Shown one piece after another: positions 27,043 to 36,410 of a stretch of DNA of 64,000 nt. Source of the DNA: SOKP01 sp048887165 (lineage in GTDB: Archaea > Asgardarchaeota > Lokiarchaeia > Sigyniarchaeales > SOKP01); the NCBI GenBank assembly GCA_048887165.1, contig JBHLJZ010000002.1, positions 1 through 64,000 of the forward strand. The letters are read 5' to 3'. Both the position numbers and the translations under genes were made by a program. The stretch's first letter is position 1. Each line of letters begins with the position of its first letter. The notes beneath the pieces were generated by a model that saw nothing but the letters and a program-made list of their open reading frames with translations, was not told the origin of the DNA and did no database searches.

Positions 27043-28206
27043 TTATCGTTTTAATTTTGCTGAAACCCAATCATAATAACCTAAATCTTCCATAGTTTGT
27101 GGCATGTCAGCAAAAAATTGGGCCGTAATATCTTTAACATGTTTAGCAGCTACTGGGTGGAACATCATCGCGAGATCTAAACCTACCAAACTTAAGGAAA
27201 GTGCATTTATTATTTCCCAAATAGGACCTCGATACTGTCGTAGACCCCATTCTGGGGCTTGCTTTTCACTCATCCAAGCTTCGCGAGCACCCCATGCGTT
27301 AGTAGTACCGCCACTAATAGGATATGCTAAATCCTCTTCACCTAAGAGCCCAGCAATACGCATTCTCTGATAAATACTGAAAGAATACTCCATTCCATAG
27401 CCAAGCGTTGCACATGTGGGATCCATCACAATTCGATTGCGTGGAAGTCCAAGTTCAATCGCATCCTTATTCATTTTAATTTGATTATTTAGATCAAGAG
27501 AAGTCCATAGTAAACAATTATGATCATGTTTTACTGCTAATGGTATAACTTCTTCCCAAGTTGCTTTATCTGCAGCTGAGAGCATTAGAACTTCACTTTC
27601 TGTAGCTGCAGCAGTAACTTTAAATAATTCAATGTCCTTTGCTTTATTTCCAGAGCACCCTATGATAACAGGAACATCAACAGCTTGAAGTATGTCTTCA
27701 AGAAACTTTACTGATTGAGAAACTGGAGCGTCACCCATTGCTGGATCAATTTCTAGTGAATGAAAAGTAATACATTCAGCTCCAAACTTATCAACTGCAA
27801 ATTTCGCCCATTGAGCGGGTCTTGCTAAGACTTCCCCATACTCTTGCTTAATAGGTTTTGGAAGCATCATTTTGGAACCCATATCGAATACATCATAAGT
27901 AACCAATGGCGGGTTTGGATTTCGTTTGTCTAATCCAAGAAAGTTGTAAAAAGGAGGGACAACTTCTCCACCAATGACAGCCTTCTTTCCATTGGATCGA
28001 ACAAATTCAATAGTCTGAATTTTTCCTGGGAATTCTAAATCTAATGAAAATTTAGTTGGAGTCCATTCAGCTTTACCTATTCCTGGTAAAACAGCTTGGG
28101 CAGCAGCTTGAACGATACTTGGCAGCATTTGAAACTCTAGATATTCTGCGAATAAATCTACATCCTTTAATTCAATTTCTTCAGTTTCTTTCATTAATTC
28201 GGCCAA
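27043..28206 (-). CDS. cdhD: Acetyl-CoA decarbonylase/synthase delta subunit (corrinoid Fe-S protein small subunit)
   Basis: The 387-residue protein is the TIM-barrel CdhD/AcsD subunit that carries the corrinoid and passes the methyl group from methyl-tetrahydropterin to the acetyl-CoA synthase centre. Family blocks seen include PPFYNFLGLDKRNPNPPLVTYDVFD, PVIIGCSGNKAKD and MDPTCATLGYGMEYSFS. A Met-rich MAMMFHPVAAKH-type C-terminal segment follows. The start is uncertain: TTG 28206 (used here) or ATG 28194 both lack a good ribosome site, and the frame stays open for a few more codons. It stands alone here: no cdhA, B, C or E neighbours. It links to the MetVF operons as the methyl acceptor pathway (inference). 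Confidence 0.88.
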   Translation of the reverse strand: MAELMKETEEIELKDVDLFAEYLEFQMLPSIVQAAAQAVLPGIGKAEWTPTKFSLDLEFPGKIQTIEFVRSNGKKAVIGGEVVPPFYNFLGLDKRNPNPPLVTYDVFDMGSKMMLPKPIKQEYGEVLARPAQWAKFAVDKFGAECITFHSLEIDPAMGDAPVSQSVKFLEDILQAVDVPVIIGCSGNKAKDIELFKVTAAATESEVLMLSAADKATWEEVIPLAVKHDHNCLLWTSLDLNNQIKMNKDAIELGLPRNRIVMDPTCATLGYGMEYSFSIYQRMRIAGLLGEEDLAYPISGGTTNAWGAREAWMSEKQAPEWGLRQYRGPIWEIINALSLSLVGLDLAMMFHPVAAKHVKDITAQFFADMPQTMEDLGYYDWVSAKLKR

Positions 28207-28372
28207 TTTTTTACTAATCTCATCAAATGATATTTTTAATCACTTCATTTTATTGTGAAATCATATAGATAGGCTATTGTTGAATAGAATTTAAAATTAT
28301 GTGATGGAAATTGATCAATGATCGCTCGACTCCATTAATATTGGATGATTTCCTTAAAAAAATTAACATTAC

Positions 28373-28390
28373 ATTATCGAAATTGATAAT
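28373..28390. promoter_or_regulatory. Inverted repeat upstream of cdhD
   Basis: ATTATC-gaaatt-GATAAT is an 18-bp dyad with 6-bp arms, about 170 bp upstream of the cdhD start and just after the end of the next minus-strand gene. It may be a regulator site; the AT-rich context gives moderate chance of coincidence. Confidence 0.25.
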
Positions 28391-28436
28391 CATTTAAATA
28401 GTAGTCATTATTAAAATCCGACAATGAAATTCGATA

Positions 28437-28958
28437 TTAAACACTTTTTTTTTTAATGACTTTTCTATATTTTAAGAGAATTATAAATGATACTGGTAAT
28501 AATACTGAGAACAGTAGAATTTTTAGATGATATCCAGGGATAATTGGGAGATAATACCTTGTTAAATCTTTATTACAGTAAAGGGAAAAGATATCTGGTC
28601 CATTTTCTAATAGGATAAGTTGAATATAATAAATTTTAGATTGAGTAGCGTTATAATTTATATATGGATTTTCAATTAGACTATAATTTATTGCGATATC
28701 AAAAATTTCCTCATTAAGGCTTTTATCGAATTTAATATAATCTTTATTAGGGCGTCTATCGAACAGGAATAAAGTAAAATTACCTTCATTAGCATGAGTC
28801 ACATTTACTTCAATTACTTCACCTGCATCTAGATTAACTAAAAAGAAGATAGAAATACCATCGTTAATGCTATCTATATATTCAAAAGCAAAAACATTCG
28901 AGACTGGTATTAAAGTAAATAATAGAATTACTGATATTATTGTTATTCTCTTTTTCAT
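28437..28958 (-). CDS. Secreted/membrane-anchored protein, unknown function
   Basis: The 173-residue protein starts with a signal peptide-like segment (MKKRITIISVILLFTLIPVS, then NVFAFEY). A beta-rich extracellular region of about 110 residues follows, with NTTQ/NVTH-like glycosylation sequons. A C-terminal transmembrane helix (about 143-165) ends in a basic tail KYRKVIKKKSV. It would be an exported single-pass protein facing outward. No family recognised. Confidence 0.6.
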   Translation of the reverse strand: MKKRITIISVILLFTLIPVSNVFAFEYIDSINDGISIFFLVNLDAGEVIEVNVTHANEGNFTLFLFDRRPNKDYIKFDKSLNEEIFDIAINYSLIENPYINYNATQSKIYYIQLILLENGPDIFSLYCNKDLTRYYLPIIPGYHLKILLFSVLLPVSFIILLKYRKVIKKKSV

Positions 28959-29162
28959 TTTAATTAATATTTATAGCATATTGAAATTCAAATGATAATA
29001 TGATCTTATGATTGTTTATTTTTTAAAATCTAGGTTTTAAGACCGATCTTTTAAAAATTGTCAAAAATTTGTATAGTAGAAATTTTTTAGTATAACCGAT
29101 TAATTTCATTATTAATCAATGGATGAATATAGCAACATAAGTATAAGGATAATTATTCTAAA

Positions 29163-30035
29163 ATGAATCTTAAGAATTTAGATTTTGAGAAGCATCAAGG
29201 ATTAGGAAATGATTATATAATTATAAATAATCAGAAATGGCAGATTCCTGACGACTCTAAAAGTAAATTAGCTTCCATTTTATGCACACCTCACTTTTCA
29301 ATTGGAGCAGATGGTATGCTATTTGTCTGTAATTCTGAAAGAGCAGATATAAGTATGAAAATGTTTAATCCAGATGGTAGTGAAGCTGAAATGTGTGGTA
29401 ACGGGATTAGATGCTTTGCTAAATACATTTATGAAAATAATATTTTAAAAAAAGAAATGATAGAAATAGAGACTATTAAAGGAATAATTTCTGCTAAATT
29501 ATATCTCGATAATTTGATTGTTAAATCGGTAAGAATAAATATGGGTCCTCCTATTTTAGATTGCGACCTAATTCCGGTTAATTTGGATGATAATATAGAT
29601 AGATGTGTTAATGAATCGATTGTTATATTAGATAAAATATTTAAATTCACAGCAGTTTCTATGGGTAATCCTCATGCTATAATCTTTACAAATGAAAAAT
29701 TTAATGATGAAGATTTAAATAAATATGGTGCTGCCATTGAGTCGCATAAATATTTTCCAAGAAAAACAAATGTTGAATTTGTCAATGTAATATCAAAGGA
29801 GGAAGCTCAATTAAGAGTTTTTGAAAGGGGGGTTGGCATCACCCAATCTTGCGGAACCGGAACTTGTGCAGCTGTAGTGGCAGGGACCATCTTAGGTAAA
29901 TTTACTAAAAATATTCCTGTAAAAATACATAATGATGGAGGAGATCTAATCATCACTTTTGATGGTAAAAATGTTTTTATGGAAGGACCTGCTGAAAGAG
30001 TCTTTAGAGGCATAATAGATGAAATAGAATTCTAA
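29163..30035 (+). CDS. dapF: Diaminopimelate epimerase
   Basis: Interconverts LL- and meso-diaminopimelate, the penultimate step to lysine. The 290-residue protein has both catalytic cysteines in their family motifs: MCGNGIRCF (C78) and SCGTGTCAA (about residue 229). Other conserved pieces are GLGNDYI near the N-terminus and NPDGSEAE. It precedes lysA by 52 bp on the same strand and is likely co-transcribed. Confidence 0.95.
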   Translation: MNLKNLDFEKHQGLGNDYIIINNQKWQIPDDSKSKLASILCTPHFSIGADGMLFVCNSERADISMKMFNPDGSEAEMCGNGIRCFAKYIYENNILKKEMIEIETIKGIISAKLYLDNLIVKSVRINMGPPILDCDLIPVNLDDNIDRCVNESIVILDKIFKFTAVSMGNPHAIIFTNEKFNDEDLNKYGAAIESHKYFPRKTNVEFVNVISKEEAQLRVFERGVGITQSCGTGTCAAVVAGTILGKFTKNIPVKIHNDGGDLIITFDGKNVFMEGPAERVFRGIIDEIEF

Positions 30036-30087
30036 ACTAAGAGGTTTGTCTCAAGACTAGTTAATTTATTATTTAGTGAGATGAGAA

Positions 30088-31401
30088 ATGAATTATAAAG
30101 ATTGGTTAAGGAGAAAGGATTTAGAATATCAAAATGGAATTTTGCATATTGCAGACGTTAATACTCTCGATTTAGCTAAAAAATTCGCAACCCCCGTTTA
30201 CATTGTAAATGAAAGATTAATAAGAGAACGATACAGGACTCTCAAACAGGTTTTAAATTCTGAGTATAGTAATAATCAAATTCATTATGCTGTTAAGGCA
30301 AATACAAACTTGTCTGTATTGAAAATCCTTCTGTCAGAGGGGTCAAGTTTCGATTGTTCATCTATCGGAGAAATATATTCTTGCTTTAAAGCTGGAGCAA
30401 AAGCGAAACAGATAATTTATACTGGAAATATGTTTACAAATGAAGATTTTCAATTTGCCGTGGAAAATGACATATTGATTAATTTAGATAGTATTAGTCA
30501 AATAAAGAGATTAGCTAAAATTTATGATGACTTAGGCAAGGAAAAAAATACAATTTCTTTTAGAATCAATCCTGAATTTGGAGCAGGTCATCATGTTCAT
30601 ACAATAACCGCAGGTAAAGAGATAAAATTTGGTATATTGGATCATCAAGTTATAGAAGCATATTCAAAAGCTAAAGAATTCGGATTTGAAAAATTTGGAA
30701 CACATATCCATATTGGCTCAGGTATTATTAATGCTTCTGATTATAAAAAAGCAATTAATAAATATTTAGAGATAATAATTAATTTGGCAGATACATTGGA
30801 TATAACCTTTGAGTTTCTTGATTTTGGTGGAGGTTTAGGAATACCATATCGTCCTGAAGAAGATCCATTGGATTTAACCCTATATAAAGATGTAGTTATG
30901 ACAAGATTTAAAGAAACTATTACTAATATGGGGATTGAAGAACCTGAATTTAAGATTGAACCTGGTCGTTATTTATCAGCCGAAGCAAGTATAATTTTAA
31001 CTCAAATAAATACGATTAAAGATAATGGATTTAAATTATTTGCTGGAGTTGATGCTGGATTTAATACTTTAATTAGACCGACGTTATACGGTTCATACCA
31101 TCATATAATTAATTGTGATATAAAAAATAAAGAAAACTTTTACACATACGATATTGCAGGGCCAATTTGTGAATCTGGCGATATTCTTGGAAAAGACAGA
31201 GAAATGTTAGAATTAAAGGAAGGTGAAATACTCGCAATTCTTGATACAGGAGCTTATGGCCATGTAATGAGTAGCCAATATAATTCTAGACCCCGTCCAG
31301 CTGAAATCTTAATCTGTGATGGTAAATCATTTAAGATCAGAGAAGAAGAGAATTTCGAAGATCTTTTAAACCACCAATCCATCCCCGAACATTTAAAATA
31401 A
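30088..31401 (+). CDS. lysA: Diaminopimelate decarboxylase
   Basis: PLP-dependent decarboxylation of meso-diaminopimelate to lysine. The 437-residue fold-III enzyme shows HYAVKANTN with the PLP lysine K70, DCSSIGE, the glycine loop DFGGGLGIPY, EPGRYL, and the catalytic CESGD near residue 360. A GTGAGATGAG ribosome site precedes ATG 30088. It ends 55 bp before a structured intergenic element, with dapB convergent from the other side. Confidence 0.95.
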   Translation: MNYKDWLRRKDLEYQNGILHIADVNTLDLAKKFATPVYIVNERLIRERYRTLKQVLNSEYSNNQIHYAVKANTNLSVLKILLSEGSSFDCSSIGEIYSCFKAGAKAKQIIYTGNMFTNEDFQFAVENDILINLDSISQIKRLAKIYDDLGKEKNTISFRINPEFGAGHHVHTITAGKEIKFGILDHQVIEAYSKAKEFGFEKFGTHIHIGSGIINASDYKKAINKYLEIIINLADTLDITFEFLDFGGGLGIPYRPEEDPLDLTLYKDVVMTRFKETITNMGIEEPEFKIEPGRYLSAEASIILTQINTIKDNGFKLFAGVDAGFNTLIRPTLYGSYHHIINCDIKNKENFYTYDIAGPICESGDILGKDREMLELKEGEILAILDTGAYGHVMSSQYNSRPRPAEILICDGKSFKIREEENFEDLLNHQSIPEHLK

Positions 31402-31456
31402 ATCTATTAAAATAGAGAAGAAAAAAGATAAAAACTCAACTGATTTCTATTATCAC

Positions 31457-31598
31457 GAGATAAAATTATAAAAAAAGGATGACCAAAGACAGGATACCCT
31501 TTGATCATTCGAAATGAAGAGTTGGCATATTGAAATCTGTGACTTATAGATTAATGATAGAACTGATCTGCTCTGATAATCTTTTATAATTTTATCTC
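31457..31598. ncRNA. Candidate structured RNA between convergent lysA and dapB: 17-bp perfect terminal stem
   Basis: Left arm 31457-31473 (GAGATAAAATTATAAAA) and right arm 31582-31598 are exact reverse complements. The 108-nt interior is clearly richer in G+C than nearby spacers. It holds possible inner helices AAAGG/CCCTTT, CATT/AATG and AATCT/AGATT. No coding frame fits. It could be a small RNA, a two-way terminator, or a structure in the 3' UTR of either lysine operon. Strand is not decidable, as both directions fold. I could not match it to a known class. Confidence 0.45.
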
Positions 31599-31652
31599 CT
31601 TATAGAAAAATCATCGAAAAAATCGCATTAATTATCCTACTTTCCACCAAGT

Positions 31653-32474
31653 TTATAAGCCTAATATTTCATTAGTTGAAAATATTTTTGCTTCTTTTGC
31701 TTTAGCTATATATTTAATGGCTTTAATTGCTCCGTTAGCAAAACATTCTCTACTATGAGCTTGATGTCTTAATTCAATTCTTTCTCCAGGACCAGCGTAT
31801 AAAACAGTATGATCTCCCACAATATCACCCCCACGAATAGCATGAACTCCTATTTCGTTCTTAGCACCCACTTTCCTTTTATTAAGCCCCTTTGAACGTC
31901 CAAATTTTATAGTTTCCTCTGGATCGCACCCAAGAGTATCACAGATTGTATTAGCAATCCTCAATGCTGTCCCTGAAGGCACATCTGCCTTGCGATGATG
32001 ATGACTTTCAATTACTTCAATATCCCAATCAGCTAAATATTTTGTCAATAATGCAGCCATTTTAAATAGAATGTTAACACCAGTAGCCATATTAGGAGAA
32101 ATTACAGCAGGAGCCTGGTTTTGTTTTACTAATATTTCAAATTCTTCATAAAACTCTTTTGACATCGCAGTAGTACCAATAACGCAACGAATGCCATTTC
32201 TTACACATATTATACAATTCTTTTCTGTTGCTTCTGCTACAGTAAAATCAACTGCAACATCTGGATTTGTTTCTTCAATAATTTTTTGGAGATTATTAAC
32301 ATTTGTGATTATAATATTATTTGGATCCTTTGAACTAACAAGCGAACTTAATGGTTCTCCAATATGGGAAACATCACAAGCCGCAACAATTTGGATTTCT
32401 GGTTCATTTAAAGCTAATTCACTAATTAATTTACCCATGGAACCTGATGGGCCTAAAATTAACAATTTTATCAA
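31653..32474 (-). CDS. dapB: 4-hydroxy-tetrahydrodipicolinate reductase
   Basis: The 273-residue enzyme reduces hydroxy-tetrahydrodipicolinate with NAD(P)H in lysine synthesis. It has the N-terminal dinucleotide loop GPSGSMGKL (standard is GxxGxMG). The family motifs SHHHRKADVPSGTA (catalytic His and Lys) and NMATGVNI are also present. The start lies 25 bp after the dapA stop, an operon with dapA. Confidence 0.95.
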   Translation of the reverse strand: MIKLLILGPSGSMGKLISELALNEPEIQIVAACDVSHIGEPLSSLVSSKDPNNIIITNVNNLQKIIEETNPDVAVDFTVAEATEKNCIICVRNGIRCVIGTTAMSKEFYEEFEILVKQNQAPAVISPNMATGVNILFKMAALLTKYLADWDIEVIESHHHRKADVPSGTALRIANTICDTLGCDPEETIKFGRSKGLNKRKVGAKNEIGVHAIRGGDIVGDHTVLYAGPGERIELRHQAHSRECFANGAIKAIKYIAKAKEAKIFSTNEILGL

Positions 32475-32499
32475 ACTAATCTTACCACTACTTTCTCTT

Positions 32500-33408
32500 T
32501 TAAATTAGTTTTAAATTTTTTAAAACTTGTTTTATCTTTTCTTGATTCTCATCCAATGGAGGCGTAAGCGGCAATCTCATTCTTTTATTTATTATACCCA
32601 TTACTTCAGCAGTAAATTTTACTGGACCGGGATTGCTTTCAATAAATAATACTTTAAACAGATCATATAATTTTAATTGTAATTCTCTTGCTTTAATCCA
32701 ATTACTTTCATTCATAGCCCGAGTGAACTCTACCATTTCAGCGGGAATAATGTTTGAAGCTACACTTATTACTCCAATTCCTCCTAACGCCATTATATGA
32801 TAAGTAAGAGCGTCATCTCCACTTAAGACAATGAAGTCATCTGGAGTTGACTTTATTATCTTTGTTATTTGATCAATATTTCCACTAGCACATTTTATAC
32901 CTACGATATTTTCTTTAAGTTTTGATAATTTTGATACTGTTTCAGGCTCTAAATTCGTTCCAGTACGACTAGGAACATTGTATAAAATAATTGGTAATGA
33001 TACTGAATCAGCGATAATTGAGAAATGATCAATCAAAGAATGTTGTGCTGGTTTGTTGTAATAGGGAACTACTATGAGTAATCCATCTGCTCCTGCTTTC
33101 TCAGCGTACTTACATAGTGATATCGACTCTTTAGTGGAATTACTTCCTGCACCCGCTAAAACAAAAGGATCTTTTCCACTTTTCTTCGCCTCATCTATAG
33201 CTATATCCATAGCTACATGATGTTCTTCATGAGACATAGTAGCGCTTTCACCAGTTGTCCCCATCGTTAAAATTTGACAGCCGTTATCTATTTGAAACTT
33301 AATGAATTTTCGATATGCATGCTCATCTAGATTAAGATTTTCATCAAAAGGTGTAATCATCGCTGTTATTACATTTTTTAGTTTTTCTAATTTTGACATA
33401 TCTATCAT
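32500..33408 (-). CDS. dapA: 4-hydroxy-tetrahydrodipicolinate synthase
   Basis: Condenses pyruvate and aspartate semialdehyde. The 302-residue TIM barrel has GTTGESATM (near residue 60), catalytic Tyr143 in YNVPSRTG, and the Schiff-base Lys172 in GIKCASGN. It is the first gene of the dapA-dapB unit. An ATG three codons in (33399) is a possible alternative start. With dapF and lysA, the four genes supply lysine by a DAP route; the acylase or aminotransferase steps are not in the window. Confidence 0.95.
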   Translation of the reverse strand: MIDMSKLEKLKNVITAMITPFDENLNLDEHAYRKFIKFQIDNGCQILTMGTTGESATMSHEEHHVAMDIAIDEAKKSGKDPFVLAGAGSNSTKESISLCKYAEKAGADGLLIVVPYYNKPAQHSLIDHFSIIADSVSLPIILYNVPSRTGTNLEPETVSKLSKLKENIVGIKCASGNIDQITKIIKSTPDDFIVLSGDDALTYHIMALGGIGVISVASNIIPAEMVEFTRAMNESNWIKARELQLKLYDLFKVLFIESNPGPVKFTAEVMGIINKRMRLPLTPPLDENQEKIKQVLKNLKLI

Positions 33409-33536
33409 TCAGTGAAATATCTAAAAATCTATTTAAAATATAAATTGTTCGAATTACCTTTTAAGGATTATTAATAATTTTTAAATAATATAATTAAGAA
33501 CATCTAGTTCAAGGTAAATATTAATTTTAATTAGAG

Positions 33537-34547
33537 ATGAAAATTAATTATTTAGATAAATTTTCTGGGACTCTATTAGGAGTAGCTTGTGGTGATACTT
33601 TAGGGCACCCATTTGAAGGGTGGTTAAGAGAAAAAATTTTCACTAATTTCGATGATTTTGAGACGTTTATAGAAGACAATAAAAAAAAATTCAATACTTA
33701 TACCGATGACACTCAGTTAACATTACATACTGCAGAAGCTTTAATTCAAGGAAATGGTTTTAAAGTTCACAATTTTATCAGTGAATACATTAAATGGTTA
33801 GATGATCCTCCTATTGGACCTGGTTATGGATGTCTTACGTCTATACGTAAACTAAAATATGGAATATCTTGGGAGAAGGCGTCTTCTAATTCGGGTGGGA
33901 ATGGGACTGCAATGAGGGTTTCTCCTATAGGTCTTTTTTATTGTAATGATATAGAAAATCTCATTAAAGCTGCCTTAAAATCAAGTATAATAACTCATTC
34001 CCATCCAGCAGCCTCCGTGGGAGCAATAGTGATAGCTAGAGCAATTGCGTATCTTATTGATAAAGTACCTGATAAAGGATTTTCCATAGATGAATTTTTT
34101 GAAACAATAATATCATCTATTTCAAATTCAGATGTAGAAATATGGAATGAATTTATAGATATCTTAAATAAGGTAAAAACTAATCTTAATACCAATATCG
34201 AGGCTGGATTAATAAAGTTCTCGCAAATTGGTGTAAAATCGCCTTACTTCATAGAACAATACTTAGGTAAAGCATTTGTGCATCCTTATACACTTAGCAC
34301 CGTAGCTTGTGCAATTTTTATTTTCTTGAAAAATTTAAAATCTTTTAAAAATTGCATCTTTACATTAGCTACTGCTGGAGGTGACAGTGATACTGTAGGA
34401 GCAATTGGAGGAAGTTTGGCAGGAGCTTATTTTGGTTTACAAAGTATCCCGATGGAGCTTTTAAAGCTAATAAAAAATTATAAAAAAATTTTAAGAATAA
34501 GTGAAGAGCTGTGTAATATTTTTAAGAAAAAATATAACATTAGCTAA
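33537..34547 (+). CDS. ADP-ribosylglycohydrolase (DraG/ARH family)
   Basis: The 336-residue helical enzyme removes ADP-ribose from proteins or small targets. The di-Mg ligands appear in order: GDTLGHPFEG at the N-terminus, YTDDTQLTL (about residue 55) and GGDSDTVGAIGG near residue 280. HSHPAASVGAIV is also typical. It overlaps the archaemetzincin gene tail-to-tail by eight bases. No ADP-ribosyltransferase is seen beside it. Confidence 0.92.
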   Translation: MKINYLDKFSGTLLGVACGDTLGHPFEGWLREKIFTNFDDFETFIEDNKKKFNTYTDDTQLTLHTAEALIQGNGFKVHNFISEYIKWLDDPPIGPGYGCLTSIRKLKYGISWEKASSNSGGNGTAMRVSPIGLFYCNDIENLIKAALKSSIITHSHPAASVGAIVIARAIAYLIDKVPDKGFSIDEFFETIISSISNSDVEIWNEFIDILNKVKTNLNTNIEAGLIKFSQIGVKSPYFIEQYLGKAFVHPYTLSTVACAIFIFLKNLKSFKNCIFTLATAGGDSDTVGAIGGSLAGAYFGLQSIPMELLKLIKNYKKILRISEELCNIFKKKYNIS

Positions 34548-35118
34548 AACTATTTAAAATATTATCTAACTCCTTAGCGCATAAATCACAAAATATTGGT
34601 GGTTTATTATCCGTATCTCCAATCCAATTAGAGAAGATCATTATGCATTGGTTATTGCAATGAATTAGACCTAAAGTATGTCCAATTTCATGAATTGCTT
34701 CCTTTAATACTCTTAATTCAAATAATGAGGAGTTCTCTTTCCTATTCCAGAACTGTTCCCTAAGACGGGTTACAGAGATTAAAGCAACAGGTGAAAATTG
34801 AAAAAACTCTCTCTCTGGGTTGCTCGCTGTGCCAAAAATGAAATTATAGTTCCTAACATAAATGTCTTCATCCATTATTCCTAATATTCGAAAAAACTTT
34901 TTTTTACGATTATATTCGAGAAGTTTTTTCATAACTAAATCGGCCTTGTATTGCCTTCTTTTTCTATTATATTCTACCTCATTTAAGGGAATTACATCAT
35001 TAAGGATTTCTACTGGTAGATTAAAATCCTTAAATGACCACTCCAAATTTTTCCTTAGTTTTACAAGAATTGATTTATCTATTTCACCGATTTGTTGAAG
35101 ATGTATAACTTTTTTCAT
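34540..35118 (-). CDS. amzA: Archaemetzincin zinc metalloprotease
   Basis: The 192-residue protein has the metzincin zinc site HEIGHTLGLIH (around residue 142). The archaemetzincin cysteines follow (HCNNQCIM, then FCDLC), which bind a second zinc. Compared with the usual HCx4CxM spacing, this copy has HCx3CxM, one residue shorter. It is a predicted aminopeptidase-like metalloprotease; the substrate is unknown. Its end overlaps the DraG gene. Confidence 0.93.
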   Translation of the reverse strand: MKKVIHLQQIGEIDKSILVKLRKNLEWSFKDFNLPVEILNDVIPLNEVEYNRKRRQYKADLVMKKLLEYNRKKKFFRILGIMDEDIYVRNYNFIFGTASNPEREFFQFSPVALISVTRLREQFWNRKENSSLFELRVLKEAIHEIGHTLGLIHCNNQCIMIFSNWIGDTDNKPPIFCDLCAKELDNILNSFS

Positions 35119-35325
35119 TTTAGATAAATTAAAAGCCTTATTTACTTCGCTTATTTATTATTTAATATACAATATTTGAGAGATTGTTATAAACTTTTAC
35201 AAAAGAAAGAATAAGAATGAAAAAATTAAAAATTGAAAATTCATTTTAAAATTTGTTATTTACATTTATTAAAAAAAATTATGATTTAGAGAAGTTAGAA
35301 AATTAAGAATCCCTTCAGAAATAAC

Positions 35326-35399
35326 GGGAGGGTGGTCTAGCTTGGTATGATTCTTGGTTTGGGACCAAGGGGTCGGGGGTTCAAATCCCCCCTCTCCCA
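35326..35399 (+). tRNA. trnP: tRNA-Pro (anticodon UGG)
   Basis: Folds as a complete cloverleaf. The acceptor GGGAGGG (35326-35332) pairs with CTCTCCC (35392-35398, one G-U), with discriminator A at 35399. The anticodon stem CTTGG/CCAAG encloses loop TTTGGGA, giving UGG. The T arm is GGGGG-TTCAAAT-CCCCC. CCA is not encoded and there is no intron. Confidence 0.97.
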
Positions 35400-35444
35400 T
35401 TTTTCGTGGTTATTCTTCTATTAGTTAAAAATGATCTTTAAGTT

Positions 35445-36380
35445 ATGAGCGATAAACATTCCCTTAATATTAAGGAAATTGTCATTAATCCTTTATTACA
35501 AAAGCTTAGAGAGAATCCGATTGCTAAGGAAAGCGAGAATTCATTCTTTGAAAGTTTTGATAGGACCAAAATCTTTTATCGTCTATGGCAACCAGAAACA
35601 ATTAAAAAAATCTTAATTATCAATCATGGAATGGGTGGACATGGTGAATATTTTGTCTTATTAGCAGATCGATTAATTGAAAATGAGATTATGGTTATAG
35701 TTCCAGATTATAGAAATCATGGATTTTCAGAGGGAAAAAAAGGAGATCTTAAAAAGTTTCGATATCTCTTGAAGGATCTGCATTGCTTTATAAACTTTAT
35801 ATCAAATAGATATAAAAATATCCCCATTTATTTATGCGGCGATAGTATGGGTGGGACAGTCTGTATTAATTTTGCTAAGGAGTTCCCGGAAACCTTTTTA
35901 AGCCTTTCAGGATTAGTATTGTTTTCTCCTGGAATTAAAATTAAATTATCGAAAAAATTTTTACTTGGATTGATTTTTCTAGCTTTCCCATTATTTTTAA
36001 TTAGAATTTGTTTTCCCTCCATTCCTATTATCTCGGTAAAAGGCAGAGAAGAACTAGGAATAAAAAATCGAATACATCAACAATATGATCGAGAGGATCC
36101 AATTCATCTAAAAAAGATTTCGACAAGATATCTTTTTCAATTGTTTAAATATATGCGAAAGACAAGAAAAATTGCTCCTTATATTCCTATTCCCACAGTA
36201 ATTTTTCAAGGTACAGAAGATAAAGGAATTTCTATGAAATATGTTCAGATATTCTTTGAAAATATATCATTCAAAGATAAAAAGCTTGAATTAATAGAAG
36301 GAGGCTATCATGCTTTATTAACAGACCCAGACTTTCAAAATAAATGGAGTGTTATGATTAATTGGTTTAAACAACATTAA
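35445..36380 (+). CDS. Alpha/beta-hydrolase, monoacylglycerol lipase-like
   Basis: The 311-residue protein has an oxyanion region NHGMGGHGEYF, the nucleophile elbow GDSMGG (Ser134), an acid in GTEDKG and the catalytic His in GGYHALL. Layout and sequence agree with the lysophospholipase/monoacylglycerol lipase group. It begins 45 bp after the tRNA and is followed 30 bp later by an MFS transporter, probably one transcript. Likely a lipid or carboxylic ester hydrolase of the cytosol. Confidence 0.88.
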   Translation: MSDKHSLNIKEIVINPLLQKLRENPIAKESENSFFESFDRTKIFYRLWQPETIKKILIINHGMGGHGEYFVLLADRLIENEIMVIVPDYRNHGFSEGKKGDLKKFRYLLKDLHCFINFISNRYKNIPIYLCGDSMGGTVCINFAKEFPETFLSLSGLVLFSPGIKIKLSKKFLLGLIFLAFPLFLIRICFPSIPIISVKGREELGIKNRIHQQYDREDPIHLKKISTRYLFQLFKYMRKTRKIAPYIPIPTVIFQGTEDKGISMKYVQIFFENISFKDKKLELIEGGYHALLTDPDFQNKWSVMINWFKQH

Positions 36381-36410
36381 TTATTAAATTAAATATCTTA
36401 ACTTTTAATT

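Noticed and set aside
27104..27370. Plus-strand frame antisense to cdhD
   Set aside because: Antisense shadow of a conserved gene; no start signal.
31457..31598. Considered a C/D-box RNA, lysine riboswitch, RNase P or SRP RNA for the structured element
   Set aside because: No properly spaced C and D boxes; the element lies at gene 3' ends rather than in a leader; and the diagnostic motifs of RNase P and SRP RNA are not seen. Kept as an unclassified RNA candidate.
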